Shown piece after piece: positions 1 to 11,650 of a DNA stretch of 64,000 nt. Where the stretch lies: the NCBI RefSeq assembly GCF_963662255.1, contig NC_085072.1, positions 5,109,001-5,173,000 of the forward strand. The letters are read 5' to 3'. This stretch comes from Cinclus cinclus (Eukaryota; Chordata; Aves; Passeriformes; Cinclidae). Under the pieces are notes generated by a model, which was given only the letters and a program-made list of their open reading frames with translations, was not told the DNA's origin and did not search any database. A program made the translations under genes and the position numbers. Each line of letters opens with the position of its first letter. The stretch's first letter is position 1.

Positions 1-424
1 AGGGAGGTCGTGAGCTTTTCCAAGTGGACATGACAGAGGATCCAGAGTCTCTAGTGAAGTACTGCTCTGTCTGCAGCTAAAGGGATCCTGCCTTGGGTCA
101 GTCACACTTTGATTTAGCAGAATTCCTATTTATTTATATTAGTAGAGAAAGAAAGGAGTTTTTATCTAGAGTAGAATTATCATGGGGGGAGGGTGGGCAG
201 AAAGGAAATAAGAAAGCCTCAATATTCAGAACAAAGCCAGTAAAGAATTTTCATATAGGTGTAACTGCTGTAGAATGCAAATAAAACTAAGTTCCCGTGT
301 ACCTGGGTAAAAAGAGCAAGCACACTTGTATTTCCCTGAGATTAATCTAAGGATGTTTTTCAAGCCTTAAGCTTCTCCACAGCTTCCCCACCAACACCTT
401 CCAGATGTGCGTGCAGCCAAACCT
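1..424. other. Left-edge sequence without a gene
   Basis: Moderately AT-rich unique sequence before the first CpG island. The only open frame (about 93-284) is short, lacks splice or promoter context and matches nothing I recognise. No repeat family, RNA gene or regulatory site is evident. Confidence 0.5.
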
Positions 425-515
425 GCCTTAGCAGATGCGATTTTTCGGTTCCACCAAACCACGCCGCGCTCGCAAACGCTGCCTGTACCCAGCGAGCGCT
501 CCGTGCGGCACAGAC

Positions 516-579
516 ATCCGTCCGTCCGTCCATCCATCCATCCATCCATCCATCCATCCATCCATCCATCCATCCACCC
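516..579. repeat. (TCCG)n/(TCCA)n microsatellite
   Basis: Tetranucleotide array beginning as TCCG units and continuing as about a dozen TCCA units, inside the CpG island. It creates the low-complexity HPSI/GWMD-type peptides seen in the overlapping frames. Confidence 0.95.
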
Positions 580-629
580 ATGTGTGCCTCCTCCTCCGCA
601 GAGCCAGACCCGGCGCTCGGCACCGCACC

Positions 630-728
630 GGGGCCGTGCGGGGATCCCGAGCGGGGCCGTGCGGGGATCCCGAGCGGGGCCGTGCGGGGATCCCGAGCGG
701 GGCCGTGCGGGGATCCCGAGCGGGGCCG
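630..728. repeat. 23-bp GC-rich minisatellite
   Basis: Four near-perfect copies of a 23-bp unit containing GGGGCCGTGC and GGGGATCCCGAG, followed by a partial fifth copy. Each unit has CpG sites and G-runs, so the array adds to the CpG density of the island. Confidence 0.93.
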
Positions 729-1110
729 GGCTCTCACTCACCTCAGAGCCGGAGCACACGGGCTGTGCAGGCTGCTCTGCGCTCCGCGGCCCCCCTGTCC
801 TCGGCCGCCGTGCCCAGCCCGCAGAGCCATTCACATTGTGCCGCCGCCGTCGCAGCCTCATTCAGCGCTCGGGGCTCCGCTCTGATTCACAGCGATCCGG
901 CTCCCTCTGGGTCCTAGCGCTGTGGACGTGTGGGAGCCGCACGGACTCGCAGGAATTCAGCCCTTGGCTCGCTGCCGAGCGCAGGCAGGGATGCACAGAT
1001 GTGCAGTGAAAGTTTCAAAGCCTGGCTGCGAGCGCGCTCGCAGGACGCGCGCGGACCCCTCCGGCTCCGCGGTGCCGCTGGCAGCGACTGAAACCCTCGG
1101 CGAGGGGTGT

Positions 1111-3139
1111 TTTGTCCTCAGCCTTTCCACTCCGCATCCTAATCCTTGCCCTCGATTTAAAGATCCCGGAGTGAAACTCCCAGCTCCCTTTAGAAAATCG
1201 ACTCCCGAGCCCTCTGCTCGTCTCAGGAGTGTGGAAGCAAACCTGTAGGAACGCCAATGGTTAACTGGGGAAGGAGTGGACCGGGCTCCCTGCAAAAACT
1301 GTGCAGTCCTCATTATCAGCTGGCTTTAACTGGGGTCAGCCAAGCGCTGGTTGAGAGTAGCAAAGAAATATTTGACCCTGACTTGAGGCAGAGGAAAAGA
1401 TTATATAAGAATCCTTCCAAACGAAATATTCTGTGTTTAACACGCTTATTACCTTCAGCAGCAAAGAGATATGGAAACGTTTTCCACAGTGTTTGAGGAG
1501 AGGGATTAAGTAGTTTACAAGGGAACAACAGTGGGATTTAGGCAATGGTAAATATAGGAAAGAAATGTAAAAATGTAAAACTTTGTTTTATACATATAGA
1601 TATAAAAGGCATTTTGGCTAAAAACTCTACTCTCAAAAAGTTGGCAGCTCTGTTGAGGATTATGAAGCAGCCCCTTAGAATTTCATAGTTCTTGTTCTGG
1701 CACAGTGGAACCTTTGTGATTATACAAACCCAAGGAAAAAAAATTAAAAGCAGATCACTACATTTTATCTAAGTGGAAGTAATCAAACACTTTTTGATTC
1801 CATCCAGGAGAGGGCAGCCAGCTGGAGAGTCTGGTCCTTAAATCCTTTGGGAAAGATGTGTGGAAAGCTCTAAGTAAAGGCACAGAGAAGCCTTGAGATA
1901 ATCAAATTATTCGCCACAGGGATGTGCTGTTTTCTGAACCTGGAGCACCCATATCTTCGTGTTCTCTTAGCACCAGCAGAAAAATCTTAAATTCCTTCCC
2001 CACAAAGAGCCAAAGTGGCTTCAGTGCTAGATTGATTCTTGGAGGTGATGCGTGTTTAAAATTGCCTAGAATATCCTTTAGGAACTTCCAGCACAAAATG
2101 CTGGACGTGAGTGCTGAAATTGCCCTCCCCATTTGCCAGGATTATGCAGATTGCTTTGTTTTTCTCCAAGAAAAATGCTTCTGCACGTGATGGCAGTCAC
2201 AGGCCAAAGCGTGTCTTCACCTTCACAGGGAGAGTTTCTTCAAATGTTGCCTGCAAACCTTGACCTCAGGGTTTGGCTGGAGCCTCGGGGTCCATGGCAG
2301 AACTGCCAGGCTGTGCTTGTGCTGAGCATTTGCCTCATTTCATTAGGACATCCTCAGATCAGGACTTAGTGCTGGCAAACTGGAAAGAGCATTAGAGCTC
2401 ATTGTGACTGCAGCAAACAGCATCAGATGAGAGCTAAAAATATTATTTTTCTTTTCTTTACATAAAAGTTAATGCATACTTGTGTTGAGCATCTCTTAAG
2501 AGTATTTCTTGGCAAGAGCTGCCTGTTTTTTCTTAAAACTGTGTCACAAAAGCTCATTTGGACACAGTAGTCAACAATACATTGTTTTGTACTTAATCTG
2601 TATCACCAGCACTAATTTCTGTCTTGAAGAAATCCTCCTCTTGTCCCACATTCTCTTGTCCTCCCTCCCGGGCTCACCCCAGCAGGCTGATGTTAGCAAG
2701 CAGCACAGCTGGGATCCCTGGGAAGAAGCAGGAGCTTGTCTGCTTTTTTTCTGACGTTCCCATGTCACCTAAACAAACACCAGTTCAGCTTTTGGAGAAG
2801 GTGTGGCAGCAGTGCACAGAGGAATGTCTGATCCCAGGGCACTGCCGTGCTCGGAGGTGAATCCTTCTCCTTCAGCAGTGGTTGGAGTTAGAGAGGAAAG
2901 CCTTGCTCAGCCCCTCCATGAACTGAGGGCTCTCCGGCTTTGGCAGGTCGCTGGTGCAAGGTGAGGGGTTGGAATGTTAGGCTGAGTAAGGGAAGGATGT
3001 GCTCTGGAATCAGAGAGGCAACTGGGTGAAGAGTCTTGTGAGCACAGGATGAATGAATCCTGAATGCACCCAGTTATTTCTCTGCTTCTACTACAATTTA
3101 AGGTGTCCCATGAACTCTTGGATGAGCTTCCTCTGTAAG
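1111..3139. other. Intergenic, no gene seen
   Basis: GC content falls from the island edge into AT-richer unique DNA. Open frames are short and overlapping with no recognisable protein similarity or splice structure. One CTCF-like motif at 1803-1818 is listed separately. Confidence 0.5.
1803..1818 (+). promoter_or_regulatory. Candidate CTCF-like motif
   Basis: The sequence contains CCAGGAGAGGGCAG, one mismatch from the CTCF core CCASYAGRGGGCAG. This is a motif match only; such matches arise by chance. Confidence 0.25.
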
Positions 3140-3295
3140 AAGCTGTGGCTGCTCCATCTCTGGAAGTGTCCAAGGCCGGGTTGGGCAGGGCTTGGAGCAA
3201 CATGGGATAGTGAAAGGTGTCCCTGCCTGCTGCAGGGGGTGGAATGAGATGAGCTTTAAAGTCCCTTCCAACCCAAAATGTTACACAACTCTGGA
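3140..3295 (+). mobile_element. CR1 LINE 3'-end fragment
   Basis: Matches the avian CR1 3' end: GGAAGTGTCCAAGGC, GCTTGGAGCAAC, then TGAGCTTTAAAGTCCCTTCC near the 3' side. It is 5'-truncated, as is usual for CR1, and lacks coding capacity. Confidence 0.85.
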
Positions 3296-3913
3296 TTCCT
3301 CCTGGAATCTGTCCTTTGTGCTGCTGAAAGTCTCAGAAAAGGCATTTGGGAAGAAATGTCTGGGCTCTTTTGGTTTAGAAAAAACAGCCTTCGAGGAAAA
3401 ATGTTGCTTTTGATGAATCCTCATTTATTTGTGAAATCCTTGTGGGTTTGGAAGCAACATGGGTGAATACAGCTGCTGTTCATAAACTCTTGGCACTTAA
3501 GAGAGGTGTCAGGTCACTGAGAAAGGGACCCACAGAGCATCAAACAGTTTTCTGAGATCCTGTAAAAGTATAAAGGGATGGGATGAGTTTAACAAGTTTT
3601 ATTTTCTTCAGAGACATTTATTTAAATGCGTGTGTGTATTACATTCAATACTTCCTTGTAATGCTAAGTCCTTACATGAGAAAAGATGTATCACAAGTAA
3701 CCCTCTCCCCCTGCCTGTCCTGGGGTGCTTTGATGTGAGTGTGACGAAGAGTTATATGCAGCTCAAATTAAACACTCAGAGTGGAAGACAGTGTCTGTTA
3801 TAGCTGAAAGAATATTTAGATTTACACTTCTACATTTGCAGGAAGCAGAACATTGTTAACTTGTGTAAACTTGTCTGAGAGCTGTTCTCAGGGCTAAAGT
3901 GAGTGGAAAGAGA

Positions 3914-4127
3914 TCACAGAATCCTAGACTGGTTTGTGTTGGAAAGGACCTTAAAGCTCATCCAGTTCCACTCCTGCCATGGCAAGGACACCTTCCACTG
4001 TCCCTGGTTGCTCCAAGCCCCAGTGTCCAACCTGACCTTGGACACTGCCAGGGATCCAGGGACAGCCACAGCTGCTGGGGGCACCCTGTGCCAGGACCTG
4101 CCCACCCTCCCAGGGAACAATTCCTTC
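3914..4127 (-). mobile_element. CR1 LINE fragment, 3' half, split by LTR
   Basis: Minus-strand CR1 3' end, starting with ATCACAGAATCC and reading through the GCCATGG, CCACTGTCCC and AGGGATCCAGGGACAGCC blocks. The element is interrupted at CCCAA and resumes at 4634, so the two pieces were one insertion. Confidence 0.9.
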
Positions 4128-4131
4128 CCAA

Positions 4132-4629
4132 TGTTATAAAAACAACATAAAAATTGTTCATTAAAATAGAAGGACTACCAAGAGTTCAATAAAATAACAA
4201 AGAATAGAACCGGATCTGAGAGGGCACAAGTCATGCACCCGTAGTCCACAAGAATGTCTTGATTAGTTTGAGCTGAGTTAATTAACCATACTTAAGTATC
4301 CATTGTTCAACGTGTAAAAAGGATCTACTGATAAGGCAGAGGTTCTGCCGGGAAGAGGAGTCTTCTTCATTCCAACGACCACCGGAGGGCAAAGTACGAC
4401 CCCTATCAACAGGCAGTGCCAGCGCAGACACGATTGCAAAAGGGACACGTACACCAGAAACAAGGGGTATAAAACCCAAAGGACTGAGAGAGGAAAGTGC
4501 GCGCCGCTGGTGGAGCGCTAACTCCCGGCCGCCCAGCGCTGCTTTTGCTTGTTACCGCTTGCTTAATAAATTCCACTGCTTGATGGACAATTGGCTCTGA
4601 GTCAGTGTGTGCGACAAACACTTATAACA
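4132..4629 (+). mobile_element. Endogenous retrovirus solo LTR
   Basis: A 498-bp insertion inside a CR1. It begins TGTTATAA and ends TTATAACA, perfect 8-bp inverted ends of the TG...CA type. It is flanked by a 4-bp direct repeat CCAA (4128-4131 and 4630-4633), and joining the flanks restores a normal CR1 sequence. Internal LTR signals are in the right order: a TATA box TATAAAA at 4468-4474 and a poly(A) signal AATAAA at 4565-4570, giving a U3-R-U5 layout on the plus strand. There is no internal gag, pol or env sequence, so this is a solo LTR left by LTR-LTR recombination. A 4-bp target duplication is typical of class I (gammaretrovirus-like) elements, but the family is not identified. Confidence 0.87.
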
Positions 4630-4633
4630 CCAA

Positions 4634-4820
4634 TATCCATCTAACCCTGCCCTCTGGCAGTGGAAGCCATTCCCTGTGTCCTGTCCTCATCCCTTGTCCC
4701 CAGTCCCTGTCCAGCTCTCCTGGATCCCCTTCAGGCTCTGCAAGGAGCTCTGAGCTCTCCCTGGAGCCTTCTCCTGTCCAGGTGAGCACCCCCAGCTCTC
4801 CCAGCCTGCCTCCATAGGAG
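4634..4820 (-). mobile_element. CR1 LINE fragment, 5' part of split element
   Basis: Continuation of the CR1 broken by the LTR: TATCCATCTAACCCTGCCC, then TGGCAGTGGAAGCCATTCCC, up to the CAGGTGAGCACCCC region. It aligns well with the equivalent stretch of the minus-strand CR1 at 36410-36795. Confidence 0.88.
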
Positions 4821-5670
4821 ATATTACACCTTTAGGACTCAGCTGGAGGAAGCTCACCCATGTTTGGCTGAGGTTGGAAGGAATGAGCACAATGCAAATG
4901 ATCTTCTTGTGTTCATTGCAGAAAATTAAAAAGTTGATAGAGGAATTGAGGGTCTGTGTTGCCTTTGGGGGTTTGTGCAGCACCAGTGTGGGGTTGTGTG
5001 TGGGGGAGACATTTCCAGAAAAAAGCAGAAGCTCACTTATGGGTCATGAATAAATGGGTCAGACAAACAAGTTCATTACTGATTTACTGCAGGATTCAGT
5101 CTCCTGTAAATATTTTCTTAACTGTCTCTGCCTCATGGCTTCACAGCTGAGTCGATACCACATAGGGAATGCAGCTTGGGCGTGTTGGAAAATCGATGGG
5201 GACACGATGCAGTTCCAATAGCCTGCAATCCAAACTGGGCAGGGAGACAGCCACTCATCTGTGCTGCATTGCTGAAGTGATTTGCACCAATCCTTTCTTT
5301 CTCCTTCCCTTGGTTCTGTACTGCACAGGAGAAAGAAACCCTTTGACTCTAAATGAAAACATCTCAAAAGCCTGAGCTGACTAAAAGCAAAATGTCTGGT
5401 GATGGTTCAAGTGCTGTTACAGACAGAACATAATTGTAGTGGCAGTGGCATATAGACAGAGCTCTGAGAAAAACTTCACATTCTGCTTCAGACTCAGCAC
5501 AGTTTTGGCCTGACAGTTGTTTGAAGAGATAACAACAATTACAGATTTTTCTGGAATTCACAGGCTCTGCAGGCAATACATGCTTTATTTAATATATGCT
5601 TTTATTAACGGCTCTAAATGGAAAGAGTTTAGATTAGATGTTAGGGTTAGATTACATGTTAGGATGAAAT
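4821..5670. other. Intergenic, no gene seen
   Basis: Unique sequence between CR1 fragments. Open frames are short and none resembles a known protein or shows exon-like boundaries. Confidence 0.5.
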
Positions 5671-5850
5671 TCTCTCTGAGGGTGGGCAGCCCCTGGCACA
5701 GGGTGCCCAGAGCAGCTGTGGCTGCCCCTGGATCCCTGGAAGTGTCCAAGGCCAGGCTGGGCTCAGAGCAGCCTGGGACAGTGAAGGTGTCCCTGCCATG
5801 GCAGGGGTGGAATGGGATTTGAGAATCATTCTATGATTCTATGATTAATG
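5671..5850 (+). mobile_element. CR1 LINE 3'-end fragment with ATTCTATG tail
   Basis: Contains GGTGGGCAGCCCCTGGCACA, the GGATCCCTGGAAGTGTCC block and the terminal short tandem tail ATTCTATGATTCTATGATT. The tail repeat is diagnostic for CR1. Confidence 0.92.
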
Positions 5851-7918
5851 ATTCATTGGCAGAGAGGATCAAATGAGAGCATATATGCTATTTAAAATAT
5901 TAGAGGAACTATGAATTTCGAGAATCAGCCCTCAGATGTTTATTCCATGCTCTTCTCTGAGAGGATGAATATTTTTAAGAAATTCTGCTTAGCAGCTAAA
6001 AAGTTTTTTTCCCAGAATTGAGCTTTTTGCACTTGGCAGAGCCAGACTTAGGTTGAAGTCGAGTTCCCCTTGGAAGCCATTGTTTGTCAGAGTTTGCTGA
6101 TGGTGGATTTTGTTCGAGGTCTCTCTCCTTGGACAGAAGTTGTTCTGATGGATTTTTTTAGAGGGAGAACACCTGCTCTGGTGTACCTTCCACATTCATC
6201 TCCTTGACAGAGGTTTTAACAAGCCAGCAAAAAGCATCCCTGCCCGGTGCTGGGGTTGGGTATTTTTGCCTGGTTCTGTGCTGCCAACACTGTGCCAGCA
6301 TTAATCTTTCAAACACCCACAGTCTGACAGGGGGATCCTGTTTTGGGGGTGCCAGCACAGCCAGAGAAGCTCAGCAGCTCAAGGACTCACTCCCCCAACA
6401 CCAGCATGAAATGGGACTGCTCTGGGGGAGGTCTGCACGTTCCTCCTGTTGCTGGACAGTGGGATCATAATTCCAGACTTCCTGAGAATCTGCAGCTTCA
6501 GCATCACTCCTGTCTTTGCTGCAGAGGATTTGGAAGCAGAGAGGAGCATCAGCTCTGGCCTAGAGTGACTCCTCCCTGCTCTCATGGATGAAATGGGCTT
6601 CGTGCTTGCCCTCCTTGCTCCCCACTGCTCTCCCACCCCTCTCTGACAGGAGTCTGTCCCAGCCCGGACTCCTCACAGGAGCACAGCCCATGTTGACACC
6701 ATGGGAATAATTTGCCTGGAGGATCCTGCTTTGCTCACTGACCTCTGGCAGTTGACAGCTGCTTAAGGGATTTTCTAGCTGCAGGGGATGAGCACTAAAA
6801 TCTGATCCTTTTTGCCCTGTTAGCGGGCAGATGACATCTGACAATAGCACAATTCTTCCTCCTTTCAGGACTGGATCCTCCTGTGCAGCAGCACTGGGAC
6901 CAGAGCTGTGGGATCAGGTTGTGCTTGTTCTCCTGGGATGCTTCCATGGCCCTGGACAGCAAATTCATGTACACAACACCACAGGAACTGTGGCCACTGG
7001 GCCAAAGATTCTCCCACAGAAGTATCTGCTTTTTTTCAGAGTGCCCCAAAACAATTGCAGGGTGCCCCTTGACCTCCTGCTGTAGAGCAGACCCCACGAG
7101 AGAGCTTGCTGCTCTCAGGGAATGTTGCTTTGCTGCTTCAATCTTGGGGAGGGGGTGGGACAAACACTTGGGCATTTGAGTTGCTGGTGTGTAATTTTTT
7201 AAGGGTAAAATTAGGCTTTTCATGAAACGCCTTTTCGTGCTCTTTGGTCTGAACATGGTCTTTTTCTATGAGCACTCTGCTTAAAGCTTCCTTCTCAGGC
7301 AATGGTTTTGCTGAAAGTTTTTAAGAAATTTTTTGTGGAAAGGAGGCAGAAATAGCAACTGGCAAAATGTCACCAAGCTGTGGAATTGAGGTTAAAAAAG
7401 GTAATTTGGCAGAGTTAGCAATTACTGTGTGATAACAGGAATTACCTGGCTGCTTTAAAGTTCATCCAGGATTTGTCCAGACTCTTCTACCAGGACAGGC
7501 TTTACCATAAATCAACCAATTTCTTCAAACATTTCTGCCCTGTAAAAGTTTTCCAGCTACCTGTGCTTTACCATAAATCAGTGAACATGAGAGAGGCCAT
7601 GCTTTGGGGAGAGCCCCAGATTGCCCCCCAGTCATTCAAGATTTAATTTCCTTAGGTTGAATTCCAACTTTGAAAAAGAATCCCATCTGCAGGATCCTCC
7701 CTTACCAGCCCTTCTCTGTGTTTCCAAGAAGGACCACACTTAGGAATTGCTGTAAAACATGGCTTTCTGTTCCTAGCACTGTTGCAGGGCACTAATTAAA
7801 ACCAGGACTGTTACTCACTCTTTACATACCAATGCCTGGAAGCATGAGCTCTGTGGGTCTGTGTTCTGTGGGAAATGGATTGGGTTGCTTTGGCTTGGAA
7901 TTTTAGTTGGATTGCTGC
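5851..7918. other. Intergenic, no gene seen
   Basis: Unique AT-leaning DNA. The longest open frame (6795-7256, minus, 153 codons) has no recognisable domain. The window shows no splice sites flanking it and no CpG island nearby. Confidence 0.5.
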
Positions 7919-7965
<47 letters not shown>

Positions 7966-7966
7966 G

Positions 7967-8004
<38 letters not shown>
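7919..8004. repeat. (TTA)n followed by (TTG)n microsatellite
   Basis: About 16 TTA units turn directly into about 12 TTG units, a compound trinucleotide array. It produces poly-Ile and poly-Cys peptides in the overlapping frame, which are not real proteins. Confidence 0.96.
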
Positions 8005-9510
8005 ATTTGTTACAATTATTATTTGTTATGATTTATTATTGCTACTACTACTTGCACTTCTTTAGGGACAGAAATAAGCATTTAGTGACTACAGCAGATT
8101 TAAATGAATAAAAAATGCACTTTGTCCCCAGAAGTGACAGCTGGAGGTAAGATTTAGGAGAGATGTTGAAGGCACACCCTTTCCCTAATTCCATTTCTAT
8201 CTGGATGAACCTGTTGTCCATGAACTTGTCTGCCTGAGGCACTGTTTGCTTCCAAACCTTTTCTGGCAGCAATATCCAGAAGTTCTCCACCATCTCTGTG
8301 AAGTACCTGTGCATGTTCTGAGCTGCTCTCAGTGAGTGCCCCCAGGTTTCAGCAGTGTCAGAGTTCTTGAGCAGCCCTTCCATCCCCACCTCATCCATCA
8401 CCTTCACCACTCTGCAAACCTTTCCCACGTCCTGCCCCACCTCCTTCCCCAGCCCAAGGAGCCACAGTCTCACCAGGCAGCTGTTTCATCACTTTAATCT
8501 CTTCACAAGCCCTTTTGTGAGCCTTTCCTCACCCCTGTGCCCTTCCAGAGCCTGGGGCTGCACATGGACTTGGTGGGTGGATGCAGAGAGGTGCCCCAAG
8601 GTTTGTGCAGGTGATTTCTGAGCCTCACGTATTTCCTGATTCGTTTGCAAGCAGTGATGATATCCAATAAAACCATTTTTACGAGCACAGCATCAAGCCA
8701 TCTGTTGCCCTAAATGTTCATTTAAAAACCCAAGGAATCCCTTCTCCATGTCTCCACGTCAAGAAATCCTTTTCCACACTGCAGGAGTGTATTGCAACTC
8801 ACTGGTGCCTGTTTGCAAGTCCCTATAAGCTAATCACTCCAGCTGCTGTGCTGTCCTTTGTTCTTGTCACAGGCCACTTGTAATTTCAAAATGTTATTTT
8901 AATTAAGAAGGAAAAGGTGCCTGAAGAGGCCTCCCCTTTGTGGGGACACCCAGGAGTGTTTAACCTGACCAAGAGGAGCAGCCCAGACCTGGACGCCAGG
9001 CTGACAACAATTTAGTGTGGAATGTCTCTTTCCTGCACTGGATTTTAGTTGTGGAAGAGAGCAGTGCTATTGCTTTGTGAAGCTCACCCCTTGTTTTTCT
9101 GGTGTTTTAAACTCTGTAGATACTGAAAAACTTTTCTGCTTTCACAGGAGTGAGGTCAGACCCAGCTGCAGTTTTTCTTCAGCCATTTGAGTCCTGTCCC
9201 AGCCTGGACAAAAACCCAGCCTACCAAGCACCTCTCACCTGATTCTGTCTCTTTTGGAGGGAGCCCATTTCTTTCGGGTGGTCATCACTAATGGAACCAC
9301 CTTTCTCTCACTAAGGATCAGAGTATCAAAGCTGTCCTGGTGTTTGTAAATGTTCTCTCCCTCAGTGTGGGTCTGACCCAGGCTCCTGCACTCAGCTCTC
9401 ATCCTTCCAGCAATACCTGGGCAGGTACAGGGGATGTAGGAGGGTTTCCTGCTATGAAATTAGGAATACTGACTTAACATCAGTCTTGGAGGGAGATGCA
9501 TTTGACAATT
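8005..9510. other. Intergenic, possible weak coding fossil
   Basis: Mostly unremarkable. A minus-strand open frame from 8473 to 8048 (141 codons) has a balanced amino-acid composition unlike the repeat-driven frames, but I recognise no family and see no flanking exons. It is discussed as a low-priority finding. Confidence 0.4.
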
Positions 9511-9645
9511 TGCCCCTGGATCCCTGGAAGTGTCCAAGGCCAGGTTGGACAGGGCTTGGAGCAATCTGGGCTAGTGCAAGGTGTGGAACGAGATGAGCTT
9601 TAAGAACCCTTCCAACCCAAACTATTCCATAATTTTATGATTCTT
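9511..9645 (+). mobile_element. CR1 LINE 3'-end fragment
   Basis: Starts at GCCCCTGGATCCCTGGAAG and runs through GATGAGCTTTAAGAACCC to an ATAATTTTATGATTC tail, the eroded CR1 terminal repeat. Confidence 0.88.
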
Positions 9646-11396
9646 TTGGGGGTGGGACAATTTAAAGTAGCTGAAAAAAAGTGCCCAGTTGGAGGGAGCC
9701 TGCCCTGACACCAGGGACTCAAAGGATGGACTTGCTTTTCATCATCTCTCTGTTCAGTATCTGCTTGTCTTCATTGATAAATCTTAATGAGGCTTTGGGG
9801 AAGGTTAAAAAGAAGTGCAAATAATAACTTTTAAACCAAAAATCTAGAAGTATATAATACTGTACTCATCTTCCAGGACCTGAGCTCTGAATTGTATAAC
9901 AATAGAAATAATGAAAGTGTAAAACACTGGGGCTCCCTGCCAATGTTACAACTTGTTTTTACTACTAAAAAAGGCAGTAAACTGGGAGGGCACATTCACC
10001 AATGAATTGCTTTGCACTTGCCCTGTTTCTTACACTTGTTTTCTACACTTCTGGGCTCTGCTGGAGGCAGAACTCTAGGCCAGAACTACCTTTGGGCCAA
10101 GCCAGTGTGGGAGTGCTCAGTGTGTTCAATTATTCTGCAGGAAAAGGCAATGTTCTGCCTGTGAGAATTATTCTGAGTTGAAAACTGAATGAAAACAAAG
10201 CTTTTCAGTTTTGCTGGGAGGAAAACTAGGCATAGAGTGAGCCCCTGGTAGGGCTGCCACACTCATACACCAGGTTTTCATTTCAGTATTGCAGACTTTG
10301 TCTCATCTTCACCATGATTTCCACCTCTGGTTTGCTGGGTGAATAGTCTGCCAAATAAAATCCCTCAATTATCAGGAGAGAAGTGAAGCTCTCACGCAGC
10401 TCACTTTTATGTATCCTGGACTTCCTTGCCCTGTGAGCTGACATGGGACTACAAGGACTGGGGGACACAAAGATTTCAGGAGAAATAGTGCAACAGCTGG
10501 AGCAGAGATGTGGGATGCTACAGAGATGGGGTGAAGTGGTGAGAGGCCAGGTAAGGCAGGGAGGAGGCACAAGGAACCAGCAGTAACCCCCTGCACAGAC
10601 CTGCAGAAATAATAGTGTTTTCAATTCAGTAATAATGTTTTCAATGGAATAGTAGTGCTTTCAATGAGCTTGTAGAGAAAGGGAGAATTTGGGGATAAGG
10701 AAAATAGCTTTCTGTGGTTTTTGCCAAGCCATTGCAGTGGATCAAGCCTTGGAAACAGGAACAGCTTTGCATTTCAGGGACACTTTGACACCCCCATCCC
10801 AGGGGTGTCCTGAAGAGCCTCTGTGTCATTGTCAGCAATACTGTGACATCAAAGTCCACCTGTGAAAATCAGCCAACCTCCCAGTGCAGGTTTAAGACAC
10901 GCAGCTGCAGCATGAGTTGAAAGTGCTCTTTGCATGCACAGAGGGAATCCAAACCAATTTGGGTTTGAGGAGAGCAGGGTTTACTCCAGGACACAACACA
11001 GAGTTTGCAAATCATTGGACAGCTCACTCTCCTACAGATCATGCCTTTTTATGGGGACATTCCAGCTCCAAAGAAAGCAAATTCTTCTCAAACACATTGT
11101 CTTAGTTAAACTTTTAATATGTTTTGATATTGCCAGCAGCAGCTTTATATAATGCAGTTGTGTAGCAAACAAAACTCACTCTGTGCTCTTGAGGAATGAA
11201 GCCCCCGGATGGAGGGGATGGATTGGCACTGTGGGATGTGCAGTGCTTTGTGCCTGGAATCAATGGGTTAATGATCTTCCAGCACTGCCTCAGGACTGGG
11301 AAGTACAGAATGTTCTAGAAGCAAGGGAGAGGGCAAGGTTTTGGCCAGCTCACCTTAAGCCCAGGTTATGGATGGCAGGAAAAGCCCCACTTAGAC
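9646..11396. other. Intergenic, no gene seen
   Basis: Unique sequence. A 113-codon minus-strand frame (10283-10624) and several shorter ones show no recognisable similarity. No RNA gene or regulatory cluster noticed. Confidence 0.5.
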
Positions 11397-11650
11397 CAAA
11401 CCAGTTACTGACTGGGCTTCTGGTACCCAAACCAGTTACTAATTGGGGTTCTGACCCCAAACCAGTTACTGACTGGGCTTCTGGTACCCAAACCAGTTAC
11501 TAATTGGGGTTCTGGTTCCCAAACCAGTTACCAGCTGGGGTTTTGATCCCCGTTACTGACTGGGCTTCTGATCCCCATACCAGGACAGCTTCTGGTCCCC
11601 ACACCAGTTACGAATTAGTTTTCTGATCCCCAAACCAGTTACTGCCTCTA
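11397..11650. repeat. About 31-bp minisatellite
   Basis: Roughly eight degenerate units starting AAACCAGTTACT and ending in a TTCTGRTNCCC-like box. The first four alternate between a GACTGGG and an AATTGGG form, giving a higher-order repeat of about 61 bp. Later units are shorter and diverged. The CCCAAACCAGT core also occurs in the 11-bp array at 30.1-31.3 kb. Confidence 0.88.

Larger units (their letters stand above)
425..1110. promoter_or_regulatory. CpG island of unknown gene
   Basis: CpG dinucleotides become dense here and fade by about 1250, in sharp contrast with the AT-rich DNA to the right. The island contains a TCCA-type microsatellite and a 23-bp GC-rich minisatellite. Unmethylated CpG islands of this size usually mark vertebrate promoters, but I cannot identify an exon or direction of transcription. 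Several overlapping open frames on both strands are expected from GC content and repeats and are not called as genes. It could be a promoter for a gene outside the window, a non-coding transcript start, or repeat-driven GC-rich sequence. Confidence 0.5.

Noticed and set aside
4132..4629. Full endogenous provirus
   Set aside because: Only one LTR is present and no internal retroviral region follows. The flanks rejoin into a single CR1.
5637..5665. Telomere-like TTAGGGTTA
   Set aside because: Only one and a half units; no array.
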